Assembly (NCBI GenBank): GCA_037976565.1
Contig: CP137671.1
Location: forward strand, 14,259,229-14,323,228
From: Mesocentrotus franciscanus
Taxonomy: Eukaryota > Echinodermata > Echinoidea > Camarodonta > Strongylocentrotidae
DNA: 64,000 nucleotides
Direction: 5' to 3'
The translations under genes and the position numbers were made by a program. The notes below the pieces were generated by a model. The model searched no databases and was not told the DNA's origin. It worked only from the letters and a program-made list of their open reading frames with translations. Positions 45,413 through 56,283 of this stretch are shown here, in pieces; position 1 is the stretch's first letter; every line of letters begins with the position of its first letter.

Positions 45413-46267
45413 CAGTGGAAAGTGAGGTAAGATGAGCCAGTTTTTACATTTTGGCTCTGTACTACCAATAGATAGGTACTACAGTTATGGGTTAAATACA
45501 GTAATGTAGTACAACTACCATTCTCTCTTTTCCACTATTCACCTGTGAAGCAACTCATGTTATATGTGTCTGGTGGACCGCCAAACAAAAAATGTAATTT
45601 GGATCAATTTACCCCAGTCATGGGGTATGTTAATCCATGGCATTCCGTGGCATTTTGGCATCTGAAATGAAATTATTAGAATACCACCAAATTTCCTGGT
45701 ATGGATAATAAATGATTATATACTTATACTTATACTTATTACATGTACATCAAGGCATGTATTGCTGTCAATCATCATTTCTTCCTTTTTAACTATATGT
45801 TTTAAAAAGTACACAATGATTCACACAGGGGTAAGATGGGCCACACAATGGTTAAGCCAGGGCTCAACTTGCCCCAACGGAAATTCCCATCTTACCCCAC
45901 ACACGCCATTTTGACAACTTGACACAGGATTTTGTGTTTACAGTTCAATGAGGCTCAAAGGTTTTTACACAAAAATCCGCTTTATTCTATAGCATCCATT
46001 CACAACAAGCAATTTTGAAAGAACCCAATTGGGAAAGTATAGTCACTCTATATCTACAATAATAAGAAAATATCCAAAAACTGTGTAAACCCCCAAAATA
46101 ACGACAACTTTCTTATCATTCTGCTGCATGTGACAAAGGTAGTTCCAGTGATGTAAATTAATGTCCTTAATGTCCTGAGGGTGCAAACCAGTTTTCACTG
46201 CATACAGTTTCCTAGTAACAAGAGGTGGCTCAACTTACCCACTGGCCCATCTTACCTCACCTTCCCC
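45413..46267. mobile_element. about 855-bp TIR element with GAGGTAAGATG ends
   Basis: The inverted ends are GTGAGGTAAGATGAGCCA (left) and TGGCCCATCTTACCTCAC (right). It is absent from copy A, where TTTTTACTCCTTTACTGCTG is uninterrupted (about 10005-10024). Internal copies of GGGTAAGATGGGCCAC and CATCTTACCCC are also present. The TSD is not clear; boundaries are good to about 5 bp. Confidence 0.7.
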
Positions 46268-46351
46268 TACTGCTGATTTTTTTGTTTGTTTGTTTGGTTT
46301 TTTGGGGGGGGGCGAAAATGCGTTTTGCCCTCCCCCACTTCCGGCGCCTAT

Positions 46352-47540
46352 GATGCCAGTATTCTCTTTGTGCCCTTCTTTCTATTTTTGTGTGAATTTG
46401 CCTTTTCTCCATATAAATTTCAAGATCCTCAAACAACAGTGTTTACTTCTCAAATCTATTTCTAGCTGAGTTTCTTAGCTTAATCGCAATATGGCACTCC
46501 TCAATTCACCATGGAACGGGGCTCAAGTATTGATGCTTCGTTCCTTTCTTTGCAAACATGATATCAGCAGATAATAACATTGATTGTACAAAATAGTCAT
46601 ATTTTCCTTCAAAAATTCAACATTATAAATTCACTCTGATCCAGTACACTAAAGTGTTTAGTAACTTCCTTTCTATACAATTCCCAGTTTGCGTCCTTAA
46701 ACGACCACTTTACTGGTGACTTACTTCGAGGGTAAATATTTGTAACGACCGGGCCTAGCTTAAAGTTGAAAGTTATCATGGAGGGATCACTCCCAAAACT
46801 ATCATCTGTTACTTGCCAGATAGCAGATGTAGCTAGTTCTTTTGATACCATAGTCAAGTCTAAGGCAGAAAATTGTCCTATATATGTGGAGGATCCAGTC
46901 GTGTAGGTGACCCATCGTTTAATAATATCAAATCATTATGCTGGATAGATTTCTCCACAGGTGTACCATTACTATCCGTATTAACACTACCCCATCATTT
47001 ATTTTGTGCGTTAAAATCACCGCAAATAATAACGTTTCTTTTTGACAATCTGTTAACATCTCATTTAAGCTTTCCAAATTCATCTTTTAACAAGGGTTAT
47101 AAAAATGTATAACTGAAATCCTTTTATGTAAATATAAGTCTTTTATTTGATATTCTTTTCAACTGGTGTCTGAACGATTTTAAAAGTCACTGACTTATGG
47201 ATATAAAAAGCCAGACCACCTCGTCCACCGTCACTGTTTTTCAGTATTCGTGAATAGTATGGAGCATAATAATCGTTATACCAGGTTTCCAGCACGCAAA
47301 TTATACTTGGCTTTTCAGATACCGATTCTACCAACGAGTAAAATAACTCAAAACCGTGTGCATTCATGCCTTGAGCATTTAAATGCGTAAAACTAAACAT
47401 GAATAAGAAGCGGATAAATAAATATGGTATAACGAGCAGGACGAGGGTAATGAGGAGTAAGCGGGTAGAACTCATATTGCTAGTCGTGTATGAATCATTT
47501 CCGGATAAATTGCGTGTATTCCTAGGCACTGCCTACCAGC
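46352..47540 (-). pseudogene. endonuclease part of the split Jockey/I-like LINE
   Basis: The minus strand reads HLNAQGMNAHGFELFYSLVE, IICVLETWYNDYYAPYYSRI and GGRGGLAFYIHKSV (47143-47529), the start of an apurinic-type endonuclease domain. VIICGDFNAQNKWWGS follows at about 46980-47040, and the stretch ending KEVTKHFSVLDQSEFIMLNF lies at 46609-46857. Stops interrupt it. It joins the RT part at 44100 across the inserted element. Confidence 0.75.
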
Positions 47541-47689
47541 CTCGACCACCAGACGGATTATACAAGGTACTTAATTTCCATGATTGCTGGGTCATTAATG
47601 AAGAAGTTGTGAATATAGTGAATGAAAAAAAGATCTTGAAAGCGAAAACAAATATTGAGACGGAAGGAAAATTGGATGGGACACATCTA

Positions 47690-47971
47690 GAGGTGTTTCC
47701 ATTTACTGTACCACTTCTTTCTGACCCACGTGACAGACACATTTCAATCTGACCTGCTTTTTTCCCATTCTTTTTCTACACAGAGGCATTTTCATGAGAC
47801 AGATTATGTGATTGGCTTTTTGGCTAGTGAATATTCATGACATGACGGCGGTCATCTTTTCGTCGCGCGAAAAATACGTAAATTTTAACGTCCACTCTTT
47901 ACATATCCACAATCATTTACGAATCTCTGTTCCTCGCTCAGCGCGCACATCGTGCAAGCGTTGTAATTGAC
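47690..47971. repeat. fragment of iteron element family 2 (interior)
   Basis: Reverse-complement match to about 9400-9760, sharing GCATTTTCATGAGACAG and ATATTCATGACATGA-like segments. The foldback element at 47972 interrupts it. Confidence 0.65.
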
Positions 47972-50039
47972 TTTTTGATATCATTAATTCCATGTTAATT
48001 GCACAAATTCCCATAGGTTTATCACATAAACCAAATTTTTGATAGGCCTATCGAGAAATCGAATTTGTGACTATCACAAATTCAATTCGTGATATACGAA
48101 TTGGAATTCATGATATCACTAATTAATTCCAATGTGTGATATCACAAAATCGAAAAGGAATTCTAGCACTCATCTTGTGCAAAAAATCACTGGGATTACG
48201 AGCACTAGTTTTGCGCAGAAATTCAGCTGGGTATTCGAGCGTTAGTTTTGTGCACAGATTCAGTCAGCAGGGTACTAGTATTCGAGCGTTAGTTGTGTGC
48301 TCAAATTCACGGGGTATTCGAGCGTCACTGCAGGGGACTGGGGTACTTGGGCCGGCCCTCACTGCACAGATAGAGAACTACACGTGTTTTCTTTACGGTG
48401 CAGGCTAGGCGTGCACGCGCTGCGCTGGTACATGAAAATGAATTACTGATATGTTGCCAATCTATGTAAAAACAAGTTAATTTTGAGACTATATAAATTT
48501 GAAGGATGCAAGTGAAATCATTAATTATTTTATGCGACATGTCCAAATATAAGTAAAATGTAGGTATACCATGAAAGCTCGAAAATATATGGAACAGAAT
48601 GATGGGTTTCATTTTAATAGATTGACAGCATATATCATTAATTGAATTCTATATGTTGCCAAACACTTAATTCTATCAATTCGTCTAAAATTATTTTAAA
48701 TCGTTTCCAGTGAATGATATGATTGCTATTTGTATTTTGACTTATACTACATTCGGCTGTACAAAGTAAATATTCGAATTCCCATCTCAGAAATTTTGCA
48801 CAAAACTAATGCTCGAATACCAAGTGAATTTGAGCACACAACTAAGGCTCGAATACCCAGCTGAATTTCTGCACAAAACGAATGCTCGAAATCCCTGTGT
48901 TTTTTCCCAGGGGTCTCAGTCAAATGTAAATACTGTAAGCATGCGTGACCAAGAAAACACGTATAAAGTGGTGTTTTTATTAGATTGGACACGGTCCGCG
49001 TGGTGCCGCGTTAAGGGGTTAACAAAACGTCAATTTTCAAGAAAAAGGGTGTTTTTCAAAATCATGCGTTTAGGGATATTTTTCTACATCCCGACTCCGA
49101 ATTGAAAGCTGGTCGTGAAGCCGGTTATCTATAACTTCCAGTAACGTCAGCCTGCCACTATAATTTGCGTACCAGCACGTGAATTGCTTGTTTACGACCG
49201 GGATTTATACGACGACGACGAAATTTAATCATTTTTTTTGGATAAAGGACATATGGTGGCTATTTGGAAGTGTACAGGTTGATGTAATTGCTTCTCTACT
49301 GAAATTAATTTTTACACTGTGAATTTTACATCTGAAGCGCAATTGGATTTTTTGTACATTGTCAACAACTCAATGGTAATCCCTATCGCACTTCAAAATG
49401 CTCAAGGAGTTACAATTTTACAATACTTGTTTAGCAGTACACTTTTGTGAAATACCCGTTTAGCAGGGTGTGAATTCGGGGGAAAAAAAACATGCGAAAT
49501 CCTCATTTAGGGTGTATTTTGGCTTCAGAAGAAATCCTCGTATAGGGGGTGTCTGGAAAACCTGTGGTCACGCATGCTTAAAGTATTTCTACATGACTGA
49601 GACCCCTGGGTGTTTTCTGCACAAAACTAGTGCTTGAATTCTCAGTTGAATTTCTGCACAAAACTAATGTTCGAGTAACCTGTGAATTCGTGTCACGAAT
49701 TCGAATTAGTGATATCACAAATTCCCATAGGTTTATCACAAAAACCCAATTTTTTATATCAAGAAATCGACTTTATGAGATCACAAATTAAATTCTTGAT
49801 ATCACGAATTCGAATTTGTGATATCACGAATTGAATTGTAATATCACAAAGTCGATTACTTGACATCAAAAATTGGGTTTATACGTGATAAACCAATGGG
49901 AATTTGTGATATCACAAATTCGACTTTTATTCGTAATATCACAAACTGAATTTCGCGATATCATATCACTAATTCCATTTCGTGATATCACAAATTCGAA
50001 TTCGTGATATCACGAAATGGAATTAGTGATATCAAAAAA
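47972..50039. mobile_element. iteron foldback DNA element, family 3 (GATATCAC)
   Basis: The ends are inverted: TTTTTGATATCATTAATTCC on the left and GGAATTAGTGATATCAAAAA on the right. Outer arms (47972-48150 and 49690-50039) are arrays of GTGATATCAC/AAATTCGAATT iterons, themselves palindromic. Inner arms (about 48150-48330 and 48780-48900 plus 49610-49690) carry a 36-40-bp iteron with ATTCGAGCGTTAGTTTTGTG and CAGAAATTCAGCTGGGTA. It is broken by a nested element at about 48908-49608. No transposase frame; TSD not resolved. Confidence 0.75.
48908..49608. mobile_element. about 700-bp MITE nested in the foldback element
   Basis: The inverted ends are CAGGGGTCTCAGTCAAATGT on the left and TACATGACTGAGACCCCTG on the right, followed inward by inverted TAAGCATGCGTGACC / GGTCACGCATGCTTA. 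CAGGGG starts are common in hAT elements; the TSD is not clear. Confidence 0.7.
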
Positions 50040-50114
50040 TCATTTTACATAGCAATTACGGCTTGCCATACGGCCGTAGCCCTTACGCAATTTGCGCGCT
50101 CTCTATATGGAAAT

Positions 50115-50370
50115 GACCAGGTCCCTGGATGTCGTTCTCTGCTGCCTCTTCTGTGGAAATGCTACAAATTGATGCTTACTGCGCCATTAAGTGTAGCAAA
50201 GAATGAGAGTACTTTCAGTGTCTTGAAGTTCGTTAAGAACTTCTAGATCAACGATATGTGACAGCAGACTAGATGATCTCATGATCTTAAGTTGTGAAAA
50301 GGACCTCACTCATGAATTAAATCTGAGAGATTTTCAAGAAGATTGGTCTCTTCACAAGCCGAGGCGCTAA
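50115..50370 (+). pseudogene. hAT transposase C-terminal dimerisation domain remnant
   Basis: Frame 1 gives LLPLLWKCYKLMLTAPLSVA, then KNESTFSVLKFVKNF and a stop at 50244. The next frame, shifted by one base, continues RSTICDSRLDDLMILSCEKD and LTHELNLRDFQEDWS to TAA at 50370. The order matches the conserved hAT C-terminal region (LW..Y..LL..P.S.A..ES.FS.LK..K then R..M...RL..L..L), as in ZMYM/hAT-type proteins. The rest of the transposase is not visible, so this is a dead fragment, possibly related to the transposase that moved the 8-bp-TSD elements. Confidence 0.7.
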
Positions 50371-51990
50371 TTATTGAATCATGGGCAACATATACCCTAC
50401 ACATAATAACACTCTATAGAGAATTTTCACTCTCCCTTGAATATTTCTGGACATTTCTGGTTCTGGTCCTTCTGGACGCAATCATAAATATAACACTGTA
50501 TCGGAATGTTGTGATTTTCAGGTGAATATCTAACAGACAAGAATCTTACATAACAGCAAACAGGGTGTAGTAAAATATGTTTGTACTCGCCGTCCCAAGT
50601 TGTTCTGGGGGACACTGACTAAAAACTGATGAATGTATTATGTTTCGTTGTATAATGTACAGTTTACCGTTCCACCTGCCTTCTGCTTTGAATTCAAAAG
50701 TTTGATTAAGCATGTTCGAGTATGACAGTAACCAAGCTAAAGGCTAAAGCGTGTAACCAATGTAGAAAGAAACATGAACACGAATGTTGTGCATTTTCAT
50801 GGAAGACAGTTTTAAAGAGATTTAAAAGATATAAATTTCATACAAACATGCATTATATTCTCGAAGTTTAGCAGGTACTTACGTGGTGATATTTGTACAA
50901 TGATGGTATTTAATGTCTCTAATTGACAAGAACCAATCAAGTAAAGAGTAACAATATGAAAATAATTCACTGTATCAAATATTTTGCCTTTAAATTCAGT
51001 AAATAATGAAACACATACTGGGTCTCGGCATGCCCAAACCCATGGACGAATTACTGTTAGTTGTTGATTTGTTAATAAAGACTGTTGATTAGCTTGATTT
51101 CAGAATGACAGATCTATAGTTAGTCTGTGATAATCTTTGGATATTACAAAGTTGATCATGAGCTCGTATATCTTCGAAGCAGATCATAAAAATACAATAA
51201 ATCTTGTGGTAAATCGTACAGTAAATAAATAACCAAAACCATGCAATAGCCTATTTGAAAAAGAAAAAACATATGTGTGATCAATCAGTCCATATGTCAT
51301 ATGGCTTGGCATTCACACAGATCTATAAGTTAAAAATGAAGTTAAATAGATCTGAAGAAATTACAACAGAATTTGTGTGTTTTTTTTTTTTGGAGGGGGA
51401 GAGGAAAAAATCTTTAGGTTCACAAAAGGTTATGAAGACAATGAAAAAAGTGAGTCAAAATCCCCTTTTTTCAGGAAAAAATGAGGAGAACCCTTCAAGT
51501 TAGTGCTAGGGTGCAGAAGTTGTGCACGAACTAGATTTCAGTTATTAAGGCAGCAGAAACATTTTTATCTGGGAGATTTCCACGTCGAGGCGAGATGCGA
51601 GCCCAAGCTGCCATGTTTTCGATAAAAGTATTGGACCCTCGTCAATAAGGAGCTCGGCCTACCTGCACGTTATTCGTGGTCAAGAAGCGGGGAGTCAGCA
51701 AGAGAGACATTACAGAGCTGAGCTGCCCAGTCGGCGGCGTTGTCTACCAAGTTTAGAGATTGGCCAAGCGACCTGGGGCTGTGAGGGACTCACCAGATGG
51801 AAGTTACCCTATATTAAAGTTATGTACTTGTATATTATTTAATGTTCTGTTCATCTTGAACGCCACAATTTGAAAGCTGAAGATTAAAACTTCATTATAC
51901 CTCTATACAATTGTGTTCTGTTGTGATTTCTGATAAGGTAGCAGTTTACAGAATTTAAAAAAAAGTCACTCACATGACAATAGGCTTCTC
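50371..51990. other. unassigned stretch
   Basis: AT-rich to about 51500, with no coding motif. From 51500 to 51900 a more GC-balanced stretch ends in GATTAAAACTTCATTATACC, a possible polyadenylation context or solo-LTR piece. No second copy in the window was found to support this. Confidence 0.35.
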
Positions 51991-52112
51991 GTGATAAGCC
52001 TGACAGTCCTTCATTGTTACAACTGCGTACTACCCTTTTGTTAAAATGTACTTGCTTGAACTCTTATGGACTTAAGATGCTGCACCCTCTCTCTCTCTCT
52101 CTCCACCCAGGT
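51990..52112 (+). repeat. CR1/L2-like 3' UTR fragment
   Basis: Matches 12874-12985 (shared CAGTCCTTCATTGTTACAAC and GATGCTGCACCCTCTCTC). It is joined to the SINE-2 core through a CT run. Confidence 0.7.
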
Positions 52113-52338
52113 GTTAAATGGGTACCCGGTAGGATGCGAAAGCCAATGTGGTATATGCTTAGCAATTTGAGCCTAGTAGCTCTTGTTGGAATGGTCCCCA
52201 GGGAGTGGAGAAAGTGCATACATTGTGTGCGGGCAAGCCAGAATCCCATGACCGGGGTAATAATGTAAAGCGCTTAGAAACTCGGACATTCCCGACGTAT
52301 TAAGCGCTATATAAGCAAAAATATTATTATTATTATGC
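52113..52338 (+). repeat. SINE-2 copy (third)
   Basis: The same core and tail as 1357-1577, with AAGCGCTATATAAGC and a (TTA)n end. Confidence 0.75.
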
Positions 52339-52797
52339 ATGATATGCAATTATGCTTGTGTATGGGGGTATATGATAGGGGCATGTGTGACTTGTGTGTT
52401 CATATATATGCATGAGGGTCATTTGAATTTACATGTCACAAATCTTTTTTTTTTGTAGTAATTAATTTCATTCATTATTTCATTTGGTATTATAATATAA
52501 TGAGCATGGTATGAAATTTGGTTAGAAAACATCTTTTGCTAATCGTATGATTGGAAACTACTGTATGTTTGTGTCGTTTTCGCTTCATGGAGCTGGTTTC
52601 GGGGCGGAGGGGGGGGGGGTGATGGTGAAGAAAGCTAAGGGGGGGTAAGGGGGTATGGGGCATGTGACTAATAATGCCATCCCATTGGAAAACTTGATAA
52701 ATACACAAATGCATCTGATTCTATGTTCATACCAAGCATACTGATATCAGGTTTAATGAGACTTTTTTACCAATATGTATACATGTATTAATTAAGG
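52339..52797. other. non-coding stretch
   Basis: AT-rich with a G-run at 52605-52650. Nothing recognised. Confidence 0.4.
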
Positions 52798-52801
52798 TAC
52801 T

Positions 52802-53970
52802 TTTAGAGAGATGTATGTGTGGGAAATTGTGAATGAAAGATTGTAAAAGCGTGTTCACTAATCACACAACAACATAACTCTATTTTTATTTTAGCTACGA
52901 GGAAGCAAGGTTGAACTGACAATAAAATACAATAACAAAGGTATTCCCTTTTCGTTAATTTATTGGGTACTGAATGTTGCAGACAACACACTTGCAAAGT
53001 GTAGTCATGCAAGCAAATATAAATGACTCGGAATGAGAATGCATAAATAGTAAATGTGAATATTGCACGGAGTTACGTTGGCCAATAATAAATGAGATGG
53101 ACATGATGAATAAATGCAATGAATAATTAGCTTACGACAGAATGGAAATGAAGTCGAAAGTCCAATGAAGATGATAGATGAAACGAAGGAAGGGGCTCAC
53201 GCGATGATGGTGCGGAGGCTTGATGGCGGAGATGTAACTTCGTTGTCGTGGCTGAAGAGCCGTGAAGAATCTCAACGCTGACGCTCGGGATGATGATGAT
53301 GATGAAAAAGCTCTCAGGCGAGAAGAGAAGAGAAGAAATGTGGCGCTCGAAGACGAAGCAGTGAGTCGCTCGATGTCGGGAGGCCAGAGAAGAAAATGCG
53401 GACATCAGAGCCGGTGGTGATGCTGAGCAGTGAGTCGCTCGATGAATGAGCCGGACTTTGATGGAGAAATTCATCAGAGTTGCAGTGAGTCGAACTCAGT
53501 GATGAACTGTCAGACGAACTACGGTGAGGTCGAGCTCGTGTGGGAAAAGAGCTAACGGAACGAAACTGGCAGCTCCCAGCGGAGAATCAAGCGCCCTGTC
53601 GGTCCCGATTATACTGTTCCACTGGGAGACTGCCATCCCGCTGAAGACGGCAGAGAAAGAGTTGACGTGCCGTAAAAGAGGTGATAGGCACGGAAGAGAA
53701 TCAGCCCGGAGAAAATCATGCAGAGACGTGTGACTCAACTGAAGATGGATGCAGGAGTTGTTGACTCGACCGAGGTACGTGTAAGCGGGAGTGAAGAAAA
53801 CCTCGTGGTGTTGAAAATACGCGGAGTGAACGGTGCGCGGAACCACGATACGCGATTGGAGGAATGAACGCGCGTGGTCCGAATAAATGAATATAAATAA
53901 GTAGCGTGATGGAAAATTACTGTTAACATAAATGTACAATAAAATTAGAGCGAATGTATGAGTCGCTACA
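52802..53970 (-). repeat. left LTR (3' LTR on the minus strand)
   Basis: 1169 bp. It differs from the other LTR by a few substitutions and small indels, such as an extra GATGAT near 53290, a C/A at about 52950 and an A/G at about 53930, so the insertion is recent. Confidence 0.85.
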
Positions 53971-54380
53971 TTACTCCCCTGCCAGAATTGAAGCTGTGTA
54001 TGCAATACACAGATGAGAGGCGATAAATAAGCGAAGTACAAAATGGCACAAGAATCAATGACTAATCAAAAATGTGAAAGTACATGAATTGTATAGTGTA
54101 CGCAGTAATTTACAGAAGCCTAAGAAAAGTACAAGCATGGCATGTTGAAAGAATGTAATACAACAAGCATGGTATGTGAAATACGGCTTTGCAGCTGTCA
54201 GAAATAGAAGAGTAATACATGACATGATATGCATCGAATAAACGTGTATAAATGCAAGAGCATAAAACATTCGATACATAATCCAGAATTTAGAAATTTT
54301 ATAAAACATTGTTTGGTCCAAAAAGTCAGGGAATAATAAAATCGTACATCCAAGCTTCCAAGTAAACGCGGGGTCACCAA
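53971..54380 (-). other. internal region of the LTR element
   Basis: 410 bp bounded by the polypurine tract (53971-53985) and the primer-binding-site-like segment (54363-54380). Too short for gag or pol. Confidence 0.75.
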
Positions 54381-55548
54381 TTTAGAAATATGTATGTGTG
54401 GGAAATTGTGAATGAAAGATTGTAAAAGCGTGTTCACTAATCACACAACAACATAACTCTATTTTTATTTTAGCTACGAGGAAGCAAGGTTGAACTGACA
54501 ATAAAATACAATAACAAAGGTATTCACTTTTCGTTAATTTATTGGGTACTGAATGTTGCAGACAACACACTTGCAAAGTGTAGTCATGCAAGCAAATATA
54601 AATGACTCGGAATGAGAATGCATAAATAGTAAATGTGAATATTGCACGGAGTTACGTTGGCCAATAATAAATGAGATGGACATGATGAATAAATGCAATG
54701 AATAATTAGCTTACGACAGAATGGAAATGAAGTCGAAAGTCCAATGAAGATGATAGATGAAACGAAGGAAGGGGCTCACGCGATGATGGTGCGGAGGCTT
54801 GATGGCGGAGATGTAACTTCGTTGTCGTGGCTGAAGAGCCGTGAAGAATCTCAACGCTGACGCTCGGGATGATGATGAAAAAGCTCTCAGGCGAGAAGAG
54901 AAGAGAAGAAATGTGGCGCTCGAAGACGAAGCAGTGAGTCGCTCGATGTCGGGAGGCCAGAGAAGAAAATGCGGACATCAGAGCCGGTGGTGATGCTGAG
55001 CAGTGAGTCGCTCGATGAATGAGCCGGACTTTGATGGAGAAATTCATCAGAGTTGCAGTGAGTCGAACTCAGTGATGAACTGTCAGACGAACTACGGTGA
55101 GGTCGAGCTCGTGTGGGAAAAGAGCTAACGGAACGAAGAAACTGGCAGCTCCCAGCGGAGAATCAAGCGCCCTGTCGGTCCCGATTATACTGTTCCACTG
55201 GGAGACTGCCATCCCGCTGAAGACGGCAGAGAAAGAGTTGACGTGCCGTAAAAGAGGTGATAGGCACGGAAGAGAATCAGCCCGGAGAGAAAATCATGCA
55301 GAGACGTGTGACTCAACTGAAGATGGATGCAGGAGTTGTTGACTCGACCGAGGTACGTGTAAGCGGGAGTGAAGAAAACCTCGTGGTGTTGAAAATACGC
55401 GGAGTGAACGGTGCGCGGAACCACGATACGCGATTGGAGGAATGAACGCGCGTGGTCCGAATAAATGAATATAAATAAGTAGCGTGATGGAAAATTACTG
55501 TTAACATGAATGTACAATAAAAGTAGAGCGAATGTATGAGTCGCTACA
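54381..55548 (-). repeat. right LTR (5' LTR on the minus strand)
   Basis: 1168 bp. On the minus strand it should contain the promoter of the element. No TATA box was confidently chosen. Confidence 0.85.
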
Positions 55549-55898
55549 TACTAATTAATATACACATCAAACTTTTATATGATTAAACATCAATTCATAA
55601 CATCACACTTCTCAAAACACCATTTTTATGCACAATAAGCAAAGATGCTGCAAAATATGCCAATAAATATCTCCCCTATTATGGTTGCTAGGGAGGAAAA
55701 GTCCCTAGTAACTAATTATTAACTTTTTCTTTGTTTTCTGCCGTAATTAGTTACTGCTCAAGTTTCAAACCTGGGAATATGTCATTTTTGTTTCATATAC
55801 ACATTTCCAAGATATCTAGTACATTTGTAGGTACTTCCCAGACGGAGACCACGGAATTCAAAAACTAAGCAAGAAAACAGGCCTCGGCCCATGGTCTA

Positions 55899-56283
55899 TG
55901 TGTGGGACGGACCTTTAACGTCATCGTCCGAAAGACGAGAGGTGTATATAGGTGTCGTAAAGTCGAGTGGTCTTATCACTAGACTGGAAATGCAAAGGTC
56001 GGTACTTATGTCCTTGAACAAGGCATTTCTATCTACATCTCTCCTCTCTACCCAGGTGTTAAGTGGGTACGCGGTAGGATGCAAACGTCAATGTGGGTGG
56101 ATTAGCATGTGCGCGCCCGTACAAGGGCGATTGACTGGAATGCTCCTCAAGGGGAGGGAGAGTGTACACTGGAATGTGCGGAATCGTAACAGAATTCAGT
56201 GACAGGGGTGATAATGTTGTAAGCGTTTTGGGCGGTTAAGTTGTATCTGCTAAAGCATTTTTTAAGAAACACTCATTATTAAG
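55899..56283 (+). repeat. SINE-1 copy
   Basis: Begins GTGTGGGACGGACC. The B-box part present in the 18324 copy is deleted (GCAAAGGTCGGTACTTATGT), as in the 62531 copy, so these two copies are the closer pair. Confidence 0.75.

Larger units (their letters stand above)
28688..46290 (+). repeat. tandem segmental duplication, copy B
   Basis: The partner of 1-10065. It begins within exon 4 only because the window starts there in copy A. It contains insertions at 32198-39843 and about 45413-46267 that copy A lacks, and lacks the insertions at 5291-6315 and 8974-9802. Confidence 0.9.
44101..46351. mobile_element. 2.25 kb TIR element inserted in the LINE, 9-bp TSD
   Basis: The repeat GATGCCAGT flanks it exactly (44092-44100 and 46352-46360), and the LINE frame DWHQYC resumes across it. 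The ends are CAGGCGCGCCGGAAGC on the left and CACTTCCGGCGCCTAT on the right, so GGCGC..CGGAAG is inverted. It contains a 97-bp minisatellite (44255-44770) and a nested 855-bp element. No transposase. The 8-9 bp TSD suggests hAT or Mutator-like transposition. Confidence 0.75.
52802..55548 (-). mobile_element. LTR retrotransposon without genes (TRIM/LARD-like), minus strand
   Basis: Two near-identical direct repeats of about 1.17 kb flank only 410 bp. Read on the minus strand, the right LTR starts TGTAGCGACTCATAC. A primer-binding-site-like TTGGTGACCCCGCG follows the first LTR (54363-54380), and a polypurine tract CTGGCAGGGGAGTAA immediately precedes the second (53971-53985). These are in the places expected of Ty3/Gypsy-type elements. 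TACT flanks both sides (52798-52801 and 55549-55552). There is no gag or pol. Open frames inside the LTRs have no family motifs. With TG..CA ends the left boundary would be 52812, but then no TSD is seen. Confidence 0.85.

Noticed and set aside
47972..50039. CRISPR-like or origin-like iteron array
   Set aside because: Repeats are palindromic, unevenly spaced, inverted about a centre and in animal DNA; a foldback transposon explains them better.
51500..51900. Possible solo LTR
   Set aside because: There is no second copy in the window, no TG..CA boundaries with a TSD and no polypurine tract.
53496..54041. 181-residue minus frame in the LTR element
   Set aside because: It lies in the LTR and internal region, has no gag, protease, RT or integrase motif, and the other LTR breaks the same frame.
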